Assembly (NCBI RefSeq): GCF_963662255.1
Contig: NC_085047.1
Location: forward strand, 106,448,181-106,512,180
Direction: 5' to 3'
Origin: Cinclus cinclus
Lineage: Eukaryota > Chordata > Aves > Passeriformes > Cinclidae
Length of the DNA stretch: 64,000 nt
Below, piece by piece: positions 1 through 11,537 of the stretch. Under the pieces are notes generated by a model. The model was not told the DNA's origin, made no database searches, and saw only the letters and a program-made list of their open reading frames with translations. The number at the start of each line of letters is the position of its first letter. Positions within the stretch are counted from its first letter, which is position 1. The position numbers and the translations under genes are program-made.

Positions 1-1645
1 CATACAAGACAAATGGATGGGGCAAGTTTAGAAGAAAAAAAAATGTTCAATATGTTTTGTCCAAAGTGAAAACAGCCCCTGGAAAAACATATTCTGAGGT
101 GGACCAGGGTTTCTTGGGCAATCATGATTTGGCAGCTGGGAGACTTTTACTGGGGGGCCATGTGGCCACAAACTAGTTAATCCTCAAAGACTATTATGGA
201 GAGAAAACTCTCTGGGTTTCTGACAGAAAATTATAAATGGTCATGTTTTTAAAAGCTTCTCATTTCTGCTTCCATATACCATAGTTAACGAATACACAAG
301 GACCTTATTTATATTAGACTCCTGATGTTATGCAGAAATAGTTTTTTATAAGCAAAATGCAGAAAATTTCTAAATATAATTGCCACATGTGATAGTGTGA
401 CTTCAGCCTGTTACTCTTTAAATGACTCATAATTTCTTAATACTTCAGCATTTCACTGCACTTTTTACCATATCATTCTAGAGCATGAGTGTTCAACTGC
501 TTCTCTAAAAAGTCATCAAACCTACATCAATGAAACGGCTCTTATTTTTAACCTGTATGAGGAACTTGAAGTACAGGAACAGAGCTGTTAAATGATTTTT
601 CCGTTTATCAGCCCTTTTAACACTATTGACTTTGGAACAAAAAGAAAGAGTCTTTACTCATCCTCATTCTATAAGTCATCGCGTGTATAGAAGTCACCAC
701 TTTGGTGCTTTTCATGGAGTTCAGATACCATTCTGATTCAACAGAAATCTAAAATACTTGTTGGATTTTGAATGTTTATTGGATATTATTCTCAACCACC
801 ACTTTTGCATCATGGTTCTGGAAATACTTGAAGAACAAATTTCCCCTAACTGCTCAGTATAATGGAACAAGAAGTGCAACAGGGAAAAACTGAAAATATG
901 AATAACTATTTTTTAATTCTATTCAGGTATTTGGAACCTTGAGTGGTCATTCAAGGGAACTTCCAAAAGTCTTTTCAATTCATTTGGGACAATAAGGCAT
1001 TTAATGGTTATTTGACAAGATGGTCTGTAACAACTCCATGACACCAAAATTTTGATTGAATGTACTCATTTGGGCTAAAATGGAGTATATCTCATTTTAA
1101 AAATATATACTTGTAAGTATAGATAATGTTACATGGGATTTAAATGTAATGCATACAACACATTCCAGATACTTCACAAGAGCTGCATTATTATTATGGC
1201 TGTAAGTATGATAGACAGCAAATGCAAGGTTTGTTTTAGCAAAAATACTCAGGTTTATAAATAATAAATGTTCCTTTGCTGATTTTATAGAAAGATTACC
1301 TTTGTGAATTCCAAAATATATATTAGAGCAGCATATGGAGAAGAAAAGAATTTTTGAAAATGTATTTATGCCATACACACTGTCTGAAGTTAAATAGAGG
1401 CTGAGAGTCAGTCTGTTACTTTATTTGTGATAGCTGAAAGTCTGAAATTACTTCAAGAGGAAATGTTAAGTTATGAACTTCACAATTTACAGAGCTAACC
1501 AACTTTACATCAAATTATTCAAAGTTTCTTCTTTGCAATTGGCATCACATTAAGCAGCAAAGTGATGGGAATCCAAGTGTTTGCAGCAAAGACACACATC
1601 TTCATCCTATTTGGTTTGGTACTGAATGCCTAAATTAATTGTGAT
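1..1645. other. Unremarkable AT-rich intron
   Basis: I see no recognisable gene, RNA or repeat family. The open frames here are short and without domain features. Confidence 0.6.
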
Positions 1646-1755
1646 CAAAAAAACCCAAACAAACAAAAAAAACCCAAAAAACAAAAAACAACAACAAAAA
1701 AAACAAAAACAAAAACAAACACCAAAAAAACACCAAAAAAAACCAAAAAACAACC
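1646..1755. repeat. A/C-only low-complexity tract
   Basis: About 110 bases contain only A and C, built from short units such as aaaac, aaacc and aac. It may be an expanded poly(A) relic or a simple repeat. No flanking retroelement body is recognisable. Confidence 0.9.
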
Positions 1756-2067
1756 TCCTGGTATAATTGCTGACAAACAGTACAACCGTTTAAGTAATGT
1801 ATAATTATAATGTATGTATAATGTATATGATATTAACGACTTGACGTTAACGAGGCCATTGGTGGGACATGGCTTTGAGTCAATTATTAATTCCTTCCTA
1901 TTGTACTGAGAGAATAAATTTTCTAATTTTTTTGCAAAATATATATTTCTTGCAAAGAAGAATTAACCTAGCTACCTACTTTTTAATATTAAATATATGG
2001 ATATAATTAATTTTGTAAGATACTTTCATGTTTTTTCTATATTTATAAGTATGCATATACACTTATA

Positions 2068-2150
2068 AATACATACATACATATGTATGTATCTATATAT
2101 ATATAGATAGATTTATAAAATTATATATATATACATACATACATACATTT
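2068..2150. repeat. TACA/TA microsatellite with perfect palindrome
   Basis: ACATACAT units run into their own reverse complement and then into TATATA and GATA units, followed by a second TACA array. Bases 2073-2092 form a perfect 20-base palindrome centred on CATATG, so single strands could fold into a hairpin. Confidence 0.9.
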
Positions 2151-2739
2151 ATAAAATAATTGTTTGCTTAGAGCTGATTGACTTGGAATAAAAAAGAAAG
2201 TATAGAGTTGTTATTTTTAAATTCTCACCAGAAAACTCTTATAAGATCTCTGAAGCTTTTTGGTTACCATGGCAGTGGTTATCAGTTTGTCTTTAATATA
2301 GGTCATAGAAGTGTTACAAGTGCGTAAATTCAGTCTCCACGGTAAACTCAATCAAAACAAAATGCTCTTCTTTTAGATATTCTGAATCATTCCAAAAAGC
2401 TATATTCAAGACAGATTTCATTAACAAATGTATTTTTAATCTTTAGCAAAGATCAGAGGTTGCAACTAATTAGCAGATTAAATGAATGTGATCTCCATGT
2501 AGTATATGGCAGCAAATTTCAAAGCAGGAAATAAATTAAAATCAAGATATTTGTTATTGTTTTTATCCCAACCTCTTGATGAGCCAATGACAGCATAATT
2601 TTTTCTGGCCTTTTGATGAGAATATAATGATCTGAAGAACATCCCATCAAGTTAAAAACACTCAGTCTCATCTGTGTAACCTTCTTAAGTTTGATACAAT
2701 GTGAATGTGATAAGAAGTTCACCTTCTATCTAAGACAGG

Positions 2740-3125
2740 AACTGACCATTCAGCCTGGTCAACAGGACACTTGAGGATGTGTGGCCAGCACCTTCGGGCA
2801 GACCTGCTGGAAGCTGGCAAGGTGGCTGATGCTTTCACTCACCCATGTGCAGCTCCTGGCTGGAAGGGCAGTGGGGCTTGGGTTGGACACCAGGGTACAG
2901 CTCCTGCCCCCAGACATCTATTGCATCACATAGGTATGAGTATGGAATCCTACAGAACTTGGAACAAGCTCCCTCAGCCCAGGGCATGCTTAATTCTTGT
3001 TTATGTAGGGTGACTGGGGTCAGTTTGTGGGGAGTGAACTCTCTAAGAGATTGCTGCTTTAGGGGCTTTACTCTCCTGGCCTTGAGAAGAGCAAGGTGCA
3101 CCTCAGGCTGAGAGTTACTAGTTTT
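2740..3125. other. GC-richer patch of unknown origin
   Basis: Base composition shifts sharply from the AT-rich surroundings. Overlapping short frames are open on both strands (for example 2771-3013 + and 2835-3146 -), as expected when stop codons are diluted by GC. No protein domain is recognisable. An old LTR or other decayed repeat is the most likely explanation. Confidence 0.4.
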
Positions 3126-4195
3126 CAATTGCAAATAGCTCCCCACACTTCAATGTCTAAGATACTCCTGTCAGGTTTTTTAACCAGTGACATTCTCATA
3201 ACTGTTAGCTGTAGTTCAGGCAGTAGTGAAGAATGTTGTGTCATCAGCTTACCATTAATTAAGCTGCAACTGGACACATCAGAGGCACTTGGCAACTGAG
3301 ATGCCATTTTAGGATTATAGCATAGAGCTACAGTGTGCTTTTAGCTGAGCGAAATAGTGGGTTGTTTAATATTTGAATGACTTTTTTCAGATTCCTGGGG
3401 AAGGCCACTGTGATGAATCAGAACACATAATACTTTCAGCATTTATGATTTCAGGCTGATAGAGGTGTGACTCCATTTGTTGCTCTGTTTATTTCTGATT
3501 CATTTCATATATTATTTCAGAATTACAAGAGAGAGAAAGTTCTTTCTTTTCTACTAAAAGAACTCTTACTCTTTAGGAGCGTATTTATTTCATGGACTGG
3601 TGACTCACAGAGGAAAATTTGTAAAGAAATGTGTTGAAGAAGCCTTGTATCCCAACCTCAATTCTGTAATCTTTGGAAAGAAAAAATACATTTAAAAATA
3701 TGCTTTATATAATTCACAAGGTCAGGAGGCTAACATAGCCCTTGCTTGGGACTTAATCCAGAGTAGTTACAGAGCTCCAAAATCTCTCTGGTCCTCAGTT
3801 CTTCAGAAAATGGGTTAGTTGAGTTACAGCAAACTACCTTTGCAAATGTGTTTTTGAATATATATGCATATACACACATATTACTACCTGTATACATGAT
3901 CATATATACTGTGCAGTGGAAAAATCTTTATAGATTCCTGCTAAGCTTCTGACAGAGAGTCCCTGTCTATAGTGACTGCATTCCAGGATCTGTGGCTGAT
4001 GGTAGAAAACCATGTATGCATTAGAATTCGTGTTTGACCATCTTTCAGAACCAGCCAGTGACCTATTTGTGAATACTCTTCCTTAAAATGTCCGATTCAA
4101 AAGCTGTTATGTGTGTGCCTCTTTACTATGGCATCTCATCTGTGCTTCCCCACCACTCCATGGAAAGTGTGCTGCCAGAACAGGTACTAAAAGTG
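3126..4195. other. Unremarkable AT-rich intron
   Basis: No gene, RNA or known repeat is recognised. A short TATA/CACA patch lies near 3860-3910. Confidence 0.55.
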
Positions 4196-4196
4196 T

Positions 4197-4250
4197 TGGT
4201 TTGGTTTGGTTTGGTTTGGTTTGGTTTGGTTTGGTTTGGTTTGGTTTGGT
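4197..4250. repeat. (GGTTT)n pentanucleotide array
   Basis: About eleven near-perfect copies of GGTTT occupy 54 bases. The short frame at 4088-4276, which reads a FGLVW repeat, is a product of this array and not a gene. Confidence 0.95.
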
Positions 4251-6800
4251 CTGAAGTATCATGCATGCTCAGTTAGGATCTCTTTAAAGCAAAACAGGGA
4301 TTACATTCAAGCAATAGATCTCCAGAAGTCTACCTAATATATTTTGCCTGAAAAATATATGCTTCTGATTTTTTAATTACCTATAAAATATAAAAAAAAT
4401 GCTGAAAGCACTCGTTCCCAAAACACTCGCTGCACACCAGTGAGGGACAGTTGTCCACATTAATGATTCACAGCTCCATTCCCTTATATAAGCACTTGGT
4501 TATTACACAAGAGATGAAAGTGTCTGAGGCTGTGTGCCCCAAGAATTCTTTGTGCACATGCCAATAACATTTTCCGTCACTGTCTTTACTATGAATATCG
4601 ATGTTAAAATGGAATTGGGTGTTATGTGGAACAGGAAGCGCATTAGATTTTGATCCCCTTTGTTTGGTTTTCTGTTCTTTACTTGCTCTTACTTTTACAT
4701 TTGCATTTGACATTTCTATCCATAATACCTATGAAATTAAGTTCAAAGTTTTAATGCTGACAAGCAGCACTCTGATAAGCTTTTGCATTTCAGTAAAAGA
4801 TACAACATTAGACAGGAGGTTTTTGCCTTTCCCCCTCCCCCCAAGAAGAAAAGACTAAAGTCAAAAGTGGCTGTTTTGTCTCTCTTCTCTGAGCAACAGA
4901 AGAAATGAAACCTCATATTCGAGATTCTAACCTGTCTACTTAGAAGGAGAGGTTAATCTGATCATATTCGTTGTACCAAAAATTTGTTTGGAGAGTATTT
5001 CTTTGTGCTTAGATTAATGGTCTCATAAAGTTAGAGAGATCACATCTTCAATTGCTGGTTGACTTGAAATTGTAAACAAACATGCACGCTTAAGGTACAT
5101 TCTTGTGAATGATGAGATTAATAAAGTATATATGACTAGGGAAAGACTGCAAGTATAGAAAGACTGCAAGTGGTTTTAATTCAAATAAATAAAGTTTTGA
5201 CTAGTTCCCCTTGCAGTACTTCCAGATGAGCCTAATTCTTTGGATATCACATGAAGAATTTGAATAGATAACTTAATCAATTTAGTTTTATTCTGATGTT
5301 CCTGTATTGCTCACGAACTTGCTCTTGCTTACACAGCCCTATAATATTTGCTACACATATTTGTGAATGGTAAGTGCATTGACACCAATCACTCTTTGTC
5401 CCACGTGTCTAAGCAACACAAGATAAATAATTTCAAAATACAAATAAGATTTTATAAGTCATGCATGGACTGAGGATAATTTTTAGATGAAACAAAAAAT
5501 ATAGATCCTTATGCAGAAGAATATAAGTTGTGGAAAAAAGTGATTTTTTTTTTTTGTGGAAGCAATGCATTCAGATGTCATTGCCCATTTTTATAAGATT
5601 GAATAATTTTCCTGATTATAACTTAATTTGGAGGAAAGTACATTAGGAGGTAGAAGACTAGTATTAGTTGCAATGTGTCTGCCTATGAATAAATAAATAA
5701 ATAAATCAATCATTAAAAAATTAGATACTTATATTAGTTTGATGGCAACTTGGTCCTGTTTCAGAAAAGTAAGTGTAAACAAAAGTCCCAGTTTAATTTT
5801 GCTGCTGAAATAGCCTTTTCCTTTATGTGAAAATTCCTAGGGGGAATATATGGTCAATAGCTGGGAAATTTTAAAATGTTTGAGGTTTAATATATTTTGC
5901 TGTTTGGTTCACGAGATAAAGAATTTTATGTCTTAAATGCTAAATAGATTTAGGTTTCAAGCTAGAGAGGTATTTCAGATAGTAATGGATTATTTTTCTA
6001 AAGGATACAGGATTTCATAGGAAGGCAGGTGGTGTTCAATATATTCATCAAATGTCTGAAAAGAAAGGTGAAGTAGGATGTGAAACAGATGAAACAATGA
6101 CACAGGTCACTGTCTGAGATAGGTTATTCAAGGTAATAGAATTATAATTCAGTAAATTGTGGATTTTCTAATTTGATTCGTAAATTCTCTAATTGCATTC
6201 TTTTTCTTCTCTTCTGCTTATTTGTTAGGATACTTTGTAATTCCAAATATCCATACTGTGCTTGGGTACAGAATACTTGAAGACAACACTTTTCACCTAG
6301 TTTAAAGACATATTTCACCTCTACATGTAGTTAACAAGAGAGAAACCATATTTTTTCAATACACACCTACATCACAGCATTTTTTGCTAGCATCTTATAA
6401 TGACATCTTTAAAACGTGTATTATTTGGCTATTTATTAATAAACAAAAAGGAAAGAAAACCAAGAAATGTAACCATCTCAGAAGAAATTCGTTGTTTACT
6501 ACAGAGTTGGAAAAATCTATTACAAATAGCCATTCTTTAGTAGGGATTAATTATCAATTTCATAATGGTTTCTTTTATTCCCCCCATAAGTATCTTTGGC
6601 ATATTTAATAGGTTTGGTAGGGTGTTTTTTGTGGTTAATTCACTATGTGAACCAAGAACATTTTGTATTTTAATTTTCCACATTCTTTTTGAACAAGAGC
6701 CATCATAATCTTCATTTTCATTCCACTTCCTTCTTCAGACACAGGATGTACAAAAAACCCTCATTTTCCTGAAAATCTCCTCTAAGATTTCTCTTCATCT
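4251..6800. other. AT-rich intron with minor simple repeats
   Basis: It holds a poly(T) run near 5546-5556 and a short AAAT array at 5688-5706. No gene or transposon is recognised. Confidence 0.55.
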
Positions 6801-6839
6801 CTATGCTATTCCCCCCCACCCCTCCCCAAATACTGCTTG

Positions 6840-7260
6840 ACAAGGTGCTAGCAGCAAAAGTTAAAGTTACTGATTACATTTCATTCTCTGCAGCTCTAGT
6901 GTGTTGCAGTGCAGGTGAGGAAAAGTGTTTCTGGAAAAGAGCGGTGGCTCCAGGAACCACGACACTAACACGGAGTGCCCCGACAGAGGAAGAGCACTCG
7001 TCCTTGATTGATGTGATGTGAACTTTACCAAAAGCATCCTCCCCTGCCATCCAGCTGAAGGCAAATACTTTATGCGTGTTGCCTCCAGCAAAATGCAAGT
7101 GAATTAATCGGGAGACAGTGGGAAAAAAAACCTTGAGGATTAATGCAATTCGGAAAAAGGTCATTAAAAAAGTTCTCAGTGATTCACACAGCATTAAGGA
7201 ATTATCATGGTCAGAGCGTTGGCGTTGCATAAAACTGACGTGCTTTATTCAGCAACATGC
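6840..7260. promoter_or_regulatory. Candidate conserved regulatory element (CpG-retaining block)
   Basis: Between 6941 and 7240 I count 11 CpG dinucleotides, while the surrounding intron has almost none. The block also contains TAAT-type homeodomain cores (gaattaatcgg, ggattaatgcaattcgg). Retained CpG in old intron DNA suggests low methylation or selection. Nothing resembles a transposon. Enhancer or other conserved element is inference; an exon on either strand is the alternative. Confidence 0.35.
6894..6914 (+). other. Microexon-like segment (21 nt), unproven
   Basis: The sequence reads attctctgcag|21 nt|gtgagg. Both ends are phase 1 within the local open frame, giving the peptide ALVCCSA over the junctions. 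That phase would let it insert without a frameshift between the preceding IL1RAPL1 exon and the 24741 exon. Short AG...GT pairs occur by chance, so this is a lead only. Confidence 0.12.
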
Positions 7261-7976
7261 CTATAGGTAAATGTATAAACTGCTTGAATAAAAAGAAATT
7301 AAAAGCAGTTTAAAGGTTTAATCCATCACTTCTGTCAAGATACATTATTTTAAACTTTTGCTGTTAAAATATTCAGAAGAACATGGAATTAGTTATAAAG
7401 TTAAATTAATAAATCATGGTTGTTAAAAATACATTTTCACTGTTAGAATTTGTGGAGTGACAAGACTGTTTCAGGCGAATGCAAGACATCAGATTGTGAC
7501 CTTTTACCAAACAAGCACTTCTTGTAATTGCAATTGCCTTGGGGTAGTGAATGCTACTATTACATTCATTTTCACAATAATTGTACACGTATTTGAAAAG
7601 ATGTGTCATATATCTTGAATGCCTAACTTAAAATACTTTGGTATGATTACAGCTAATTAAATCAGATGGGAAAACTGTACTTAATCATGTTAATTACTTG
7701 AATGAAAAGATATAGAAATTGGTGGATAAGACCTATAAACTGTTTCCTATATTCTCACTTTAAGTCCAAACTGTGAGCTTTTTCCTTTTTTCTTTTTAAA
7801 TTTTATATCCTCTATTGTTCAAAGTCTGGGGAAATTAGGATCTCTTGATTTTCTTTTTTTCACTCTAATATAGAATTAAGTATTTATTTTGAAATTATTA
7901 TTCAATGTTTTTTTTCCCCCAAAATATCTAAGCCTACCAAATAAAATTTCAATAAAAAAACCCTTTCCATTCCTAG

Positions 7977-8070
7977 TGAAACAACCAACTTTAGAGGAGC
8001 TCCATGATGATGAATTAGTTTGCTCAGTGGACCTGTTAACTACAGATAAAACAGAAGAACAGACTACATG
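7977..8070 (+). other. Pseudoexon or possible poison exon (94 nt)
   Basis: A pyrimidine-rich acceptor (ccctttccattcctag) and a strong donor (CATG|gtgagt) bracket 94 bases. They are open in the frame that reads KQPTLEELHDDELVCSVDLL and then TTDKTEEQT. The entry phase would fit the preceding IL1RAPL1 exon. Because 94 is not a multiple of 3, the exit phase is shifted, and joining to 24741 gives a TAA at the sixth codon position after the junction. Inclusion would therefore truncate the protein. I do not recognise the peptide. It could be a chance exon, a piece of another gene or a decayed retrocopy. Confidence 0.2.
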
Positions 8071-8079
8071 GTGAGTCTG

Positions 8080-11000
8080 GTCTCAGATTGGACCAGCTGG
8101 CCCAGAGGCAGAGCTTGCTCTCTCTAAACTTGTGGGGAAGTTGTAAACACTGCTCATGATTTTAGCACAAGTCATCTGCATCTCTAAGGAGCTGTGGGTC
8201 CTGAATACACATACAATTTAAAAACCTGTGGAAATTATTTCTGCTGAGAAGTTCAATGGTTGAATGTAAATACAGACAAAAGTGCTGAGCAGCAGGGAAA
8301 TCTTTAAGAAAAATTAATAGATTTGAGACATTACTTTATTGACATAATTAGTTTAATACATTATAACCAAATAATTGTCAACATAATTTTCACTTCTCAA
8401 AAGCAGCACTTTTCCTGTTTATAGACAGAAGATAATAGACAGTCTATTATATGCCCATAAATGTCCTACTTTCTTTATAGGTCAGTGTTATTTGTCTACT
8501 TATTGTTCCAAATTTAGCCGTCCCAGAGTTACAGAAATGTGACATTGTCGTTGTTAATCCCATATGACCATCAACAATTTATTACTCATTTTGAAACAAG
8601 TATATAGCCATCCATCTATTCCATATTCAGCTCCTGTCTTTTTCCATTTGCATACATTCAAAACACAACAAGAAATGCTCATTAAACCTACTTAAATATC
8701 TGGGAAGGATCGGAAATGGAGAAGTTAATGGTCTGAAGCTATCTGCAGACTATACAGCTACAGTTTGTACAGAAGAGTACAAGAGTACAATGCTCATTAA
8801 TGAGGTAATATCATTTTACTAAGTGCATCTTAAGGTGCATTTACAATAATAAAAATTCTAGCATGCATGGAAATGATCACAGAATATCTGATTGTTCTTT
8901 ACTTCAAAGAAAAATTTTCTGAGGCTGATTAATAAAATAAAATCTATTGTAAGAAATAGTTCTTGGGATTGAAAACATATTTTAAATATTCCTAAATCTG
9001 CTGCCAATGCTCAGCTATTAATAACTTGGCTATCACTTGCAGGCAGATTTTAGTAAGTCTGTTTGTTTTCAAAAAATGGCAACACTTGGCAAAGAAATTG
9101 TCCCTGATTTTCTTTGCAAAAGTTTAGCAGTGAAAACCCTGTTTCAGAGAAGTTGGGAAGAGTTTCATACTCTCATGAGTTCCTATGTCAGAACTCTGTC
9201 ATGAGGCTGCTCTCTCATAGGCAAAGCAGAAAAGGATGGGAACTACATGCCTCCTTTCTTCATCCAAAACATCTTTATTAAAGAAAATAAGCAAGATGAA
9301 AAGGAAGATTAAAATTTATTAATATAACAATTTTTTTTTTAAGATTCCTAGAACAGGAGTTGGTAATTTTGCCCTGTTTTGAGCAGGAGTTTTGGTCTAG
9401 ATGACCCCCAGTTGCAGTTCTTTGCAGCCTCACCTAGCTTTGATTCTGATATTTCATGCAATAAGTGCACACTTAGAAACTCTCTTTGAAATATCCACAT
9501 GTTGATGAGGTATTTTGATAAGTATTTGTATAAGGCACCTGGTATTGAAAAATTTACAGAGAGTTCAATGATTCAGTTCAAAAATATTTATTGCATGCAT
9601 CACGCTTTTAATATATTTAAAATATTTGTTTATGAAATATATTTATTGAAATCTGTCCAATGTTACACTTGAAAATTTTCTATCATGATTTTTTTATATA
9701 GTCTTAATTGTTTTTGCTTTCCTTGCATTGCTTTTGTTTTTATTCTCTGGTGAATATGGTTTGTACTAAGAGTAAATCTTCTCCTTTCCTGCCTTTCCCT
9801 TTAAAAAATAAGAAAGTAGGAGCAAAAAAGATGTGAATACATCAAGAAACATGCATTCACTGACACTCCTTTTGCCTTTCACATCTGCTTCCTAGTTTGA
9901 AGTCTTCTCCTGGAAAATGACTATGGCATGGCTCCATAGTTCTATCACACAAAAAAATTATTTCAATTTCTTGCTTGTTGATTTCTGATAGTTTGAATCT
10001 ACCTGGTAATTTAAACTGAATTCTACTCTCAGAAAGAAATCCCAGAAAAATGCATCTGGCTCTGCATAATTTTTATTATTTTAATAATATATATTTTGGT
10101 TGTTGTCATAAGTAAAATATATTAATTTCAAATTTATCACAATAAGCCTGGCTGAAGAATATCTAACCTGTATCATATTGATAAACATTTTTGAAATATC
10201 GATGAAAGATAAAGATGTAAATATGGAATTGGTTTGGGACCCCACCAATATTTGATAAATTCACTTCTATCAGAATAAGTAGCAAAGCAATCAAAAAGGG
10301 GGAAAAGCTCCAAGTGCTGAAAGCTGCACTTCTACACCAAGCAGATAATTTCACTAGAAACATGGGATGTTGTCATGTCTTCCTCTACTCTTCCTTATGC
10401 AGAGTCAAATTTTGAGTGATTTACTTTTCTTTCTCTTAATTTTTAGCTCATGTGAATACGCATGATGCATATTCCTAACACAGAAAATACTCTCAAGTTT
10501 CCTTTTATTGGAGTGCTTTTCCACTCTTTTAAACCTCCATTGTGGTGAGCTCAACATTAGCAATCTGTGATTAGTTCACCCAATGACTAATTTAAGTTAG
10601 TGCCCTAGAGCCTACTAAGCTTTCCTCATCCTAGATTAGGTAACATTCCCTGTTACATCATCTTTTACTGCATGTTACCCAGTAATCAGCTCTGAACAAT
10701 TATGGTGAGACTTAGCTGAATTTATTAGACAAAAAGGAAAACTGAACAGAAGGGAAGAAAGCAGAGAAGAATACCATAAACATGGCACTTCTCAAACCGC
10801 TTAAAAAAAAAAAAAAAAGGAATAATAGTTACCTTTTTTTGGTTTTTTGAAAAATAGAGTCATTACTTATTTTTCTGTACTGATCTGCTAGTTTCAGTGT
10901 TTCTTTCCAGGATTATATATTATGAATCAGGTATGAAAAGGCCCTGTAGTAGCTTCTGAAGTCCTATTGAAACCCATTTGCAATAGTAAAACCTATGACA

Positions 11001-11365
11001 TCTTACCTGTATTGTGTATGATAAAATACCAGAGATATGTTCCATGTGTGCCACTAACAAATATTACAGGTAAATTAAATTCTGGATCCTCTCTGGAAGG
11101 AGTTACATGGAAGGAAACAAAAAACATTGCAACTATATATAGCAGGGATGTAATTCACTCAGAAAGAAAATATTAGAACTTTCATTATGTTTTGACAAGT
11201 CTTACGACTCTATACATAATACAAGTCTGTCTAGTTTTCCTAAATGCCAGGTATCTGTGGGATACAATCAGAATGGGATATCCAGAGACTTTTGAAGATC
11301 CATCTAATAATAAAAATCCATCTGTATATTTAAGTAATTAAAATATAGACCTCGTTATGTTTACT
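8080..11365. other. Unremarkable AT-rich intron
   Basis: Apart from a poly(A) run near 10804-10818 and AT-rich patches near 9600-9680 and 10070-10140, nothing is recognised. Confidence 0.55.
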
Positions 11366-11537
11366 GTGAGGGTAGTAAGACACTGGAGCAGGTTGCCCAG
11401 AGAAGTTGTGGATGCCCTGTTCCTAGAAGTGCTCAAAGTCAAGTTGGATGCAGCTCTGAGCAACCTGATCTAGTGGAAGGTGTCCCTGCCTGTAGAACTT
11501 AAGAGATTCCTTCCAACCCAGAATGACTCTGTGAATG
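11366..11537 (+). mobile_element. CR1 LINE 3' fragment
   Basis: The segment contains phrases typical of the CR1 3' region: actggagcaggttgcccagagaag, tggatgccctgttcctagaagtgctcaa, and the terminal part ttccaacccagaatgactctgtga. It is 5'-truncated and diverged, as most CR1 copies are. Confidence 0.85.

Noticed and set aside
4088..4276. Frame with FGLVW repeat peptide
   Set aside because: It is a translation of the GGTTT microsatellite.
6874..7230. 118-codon minus-strand open frame
   Set aside because: It overlaps the CpG-rich block with frames open on both strands; GC content explains the lack of stops. A conserved element is the better reading.
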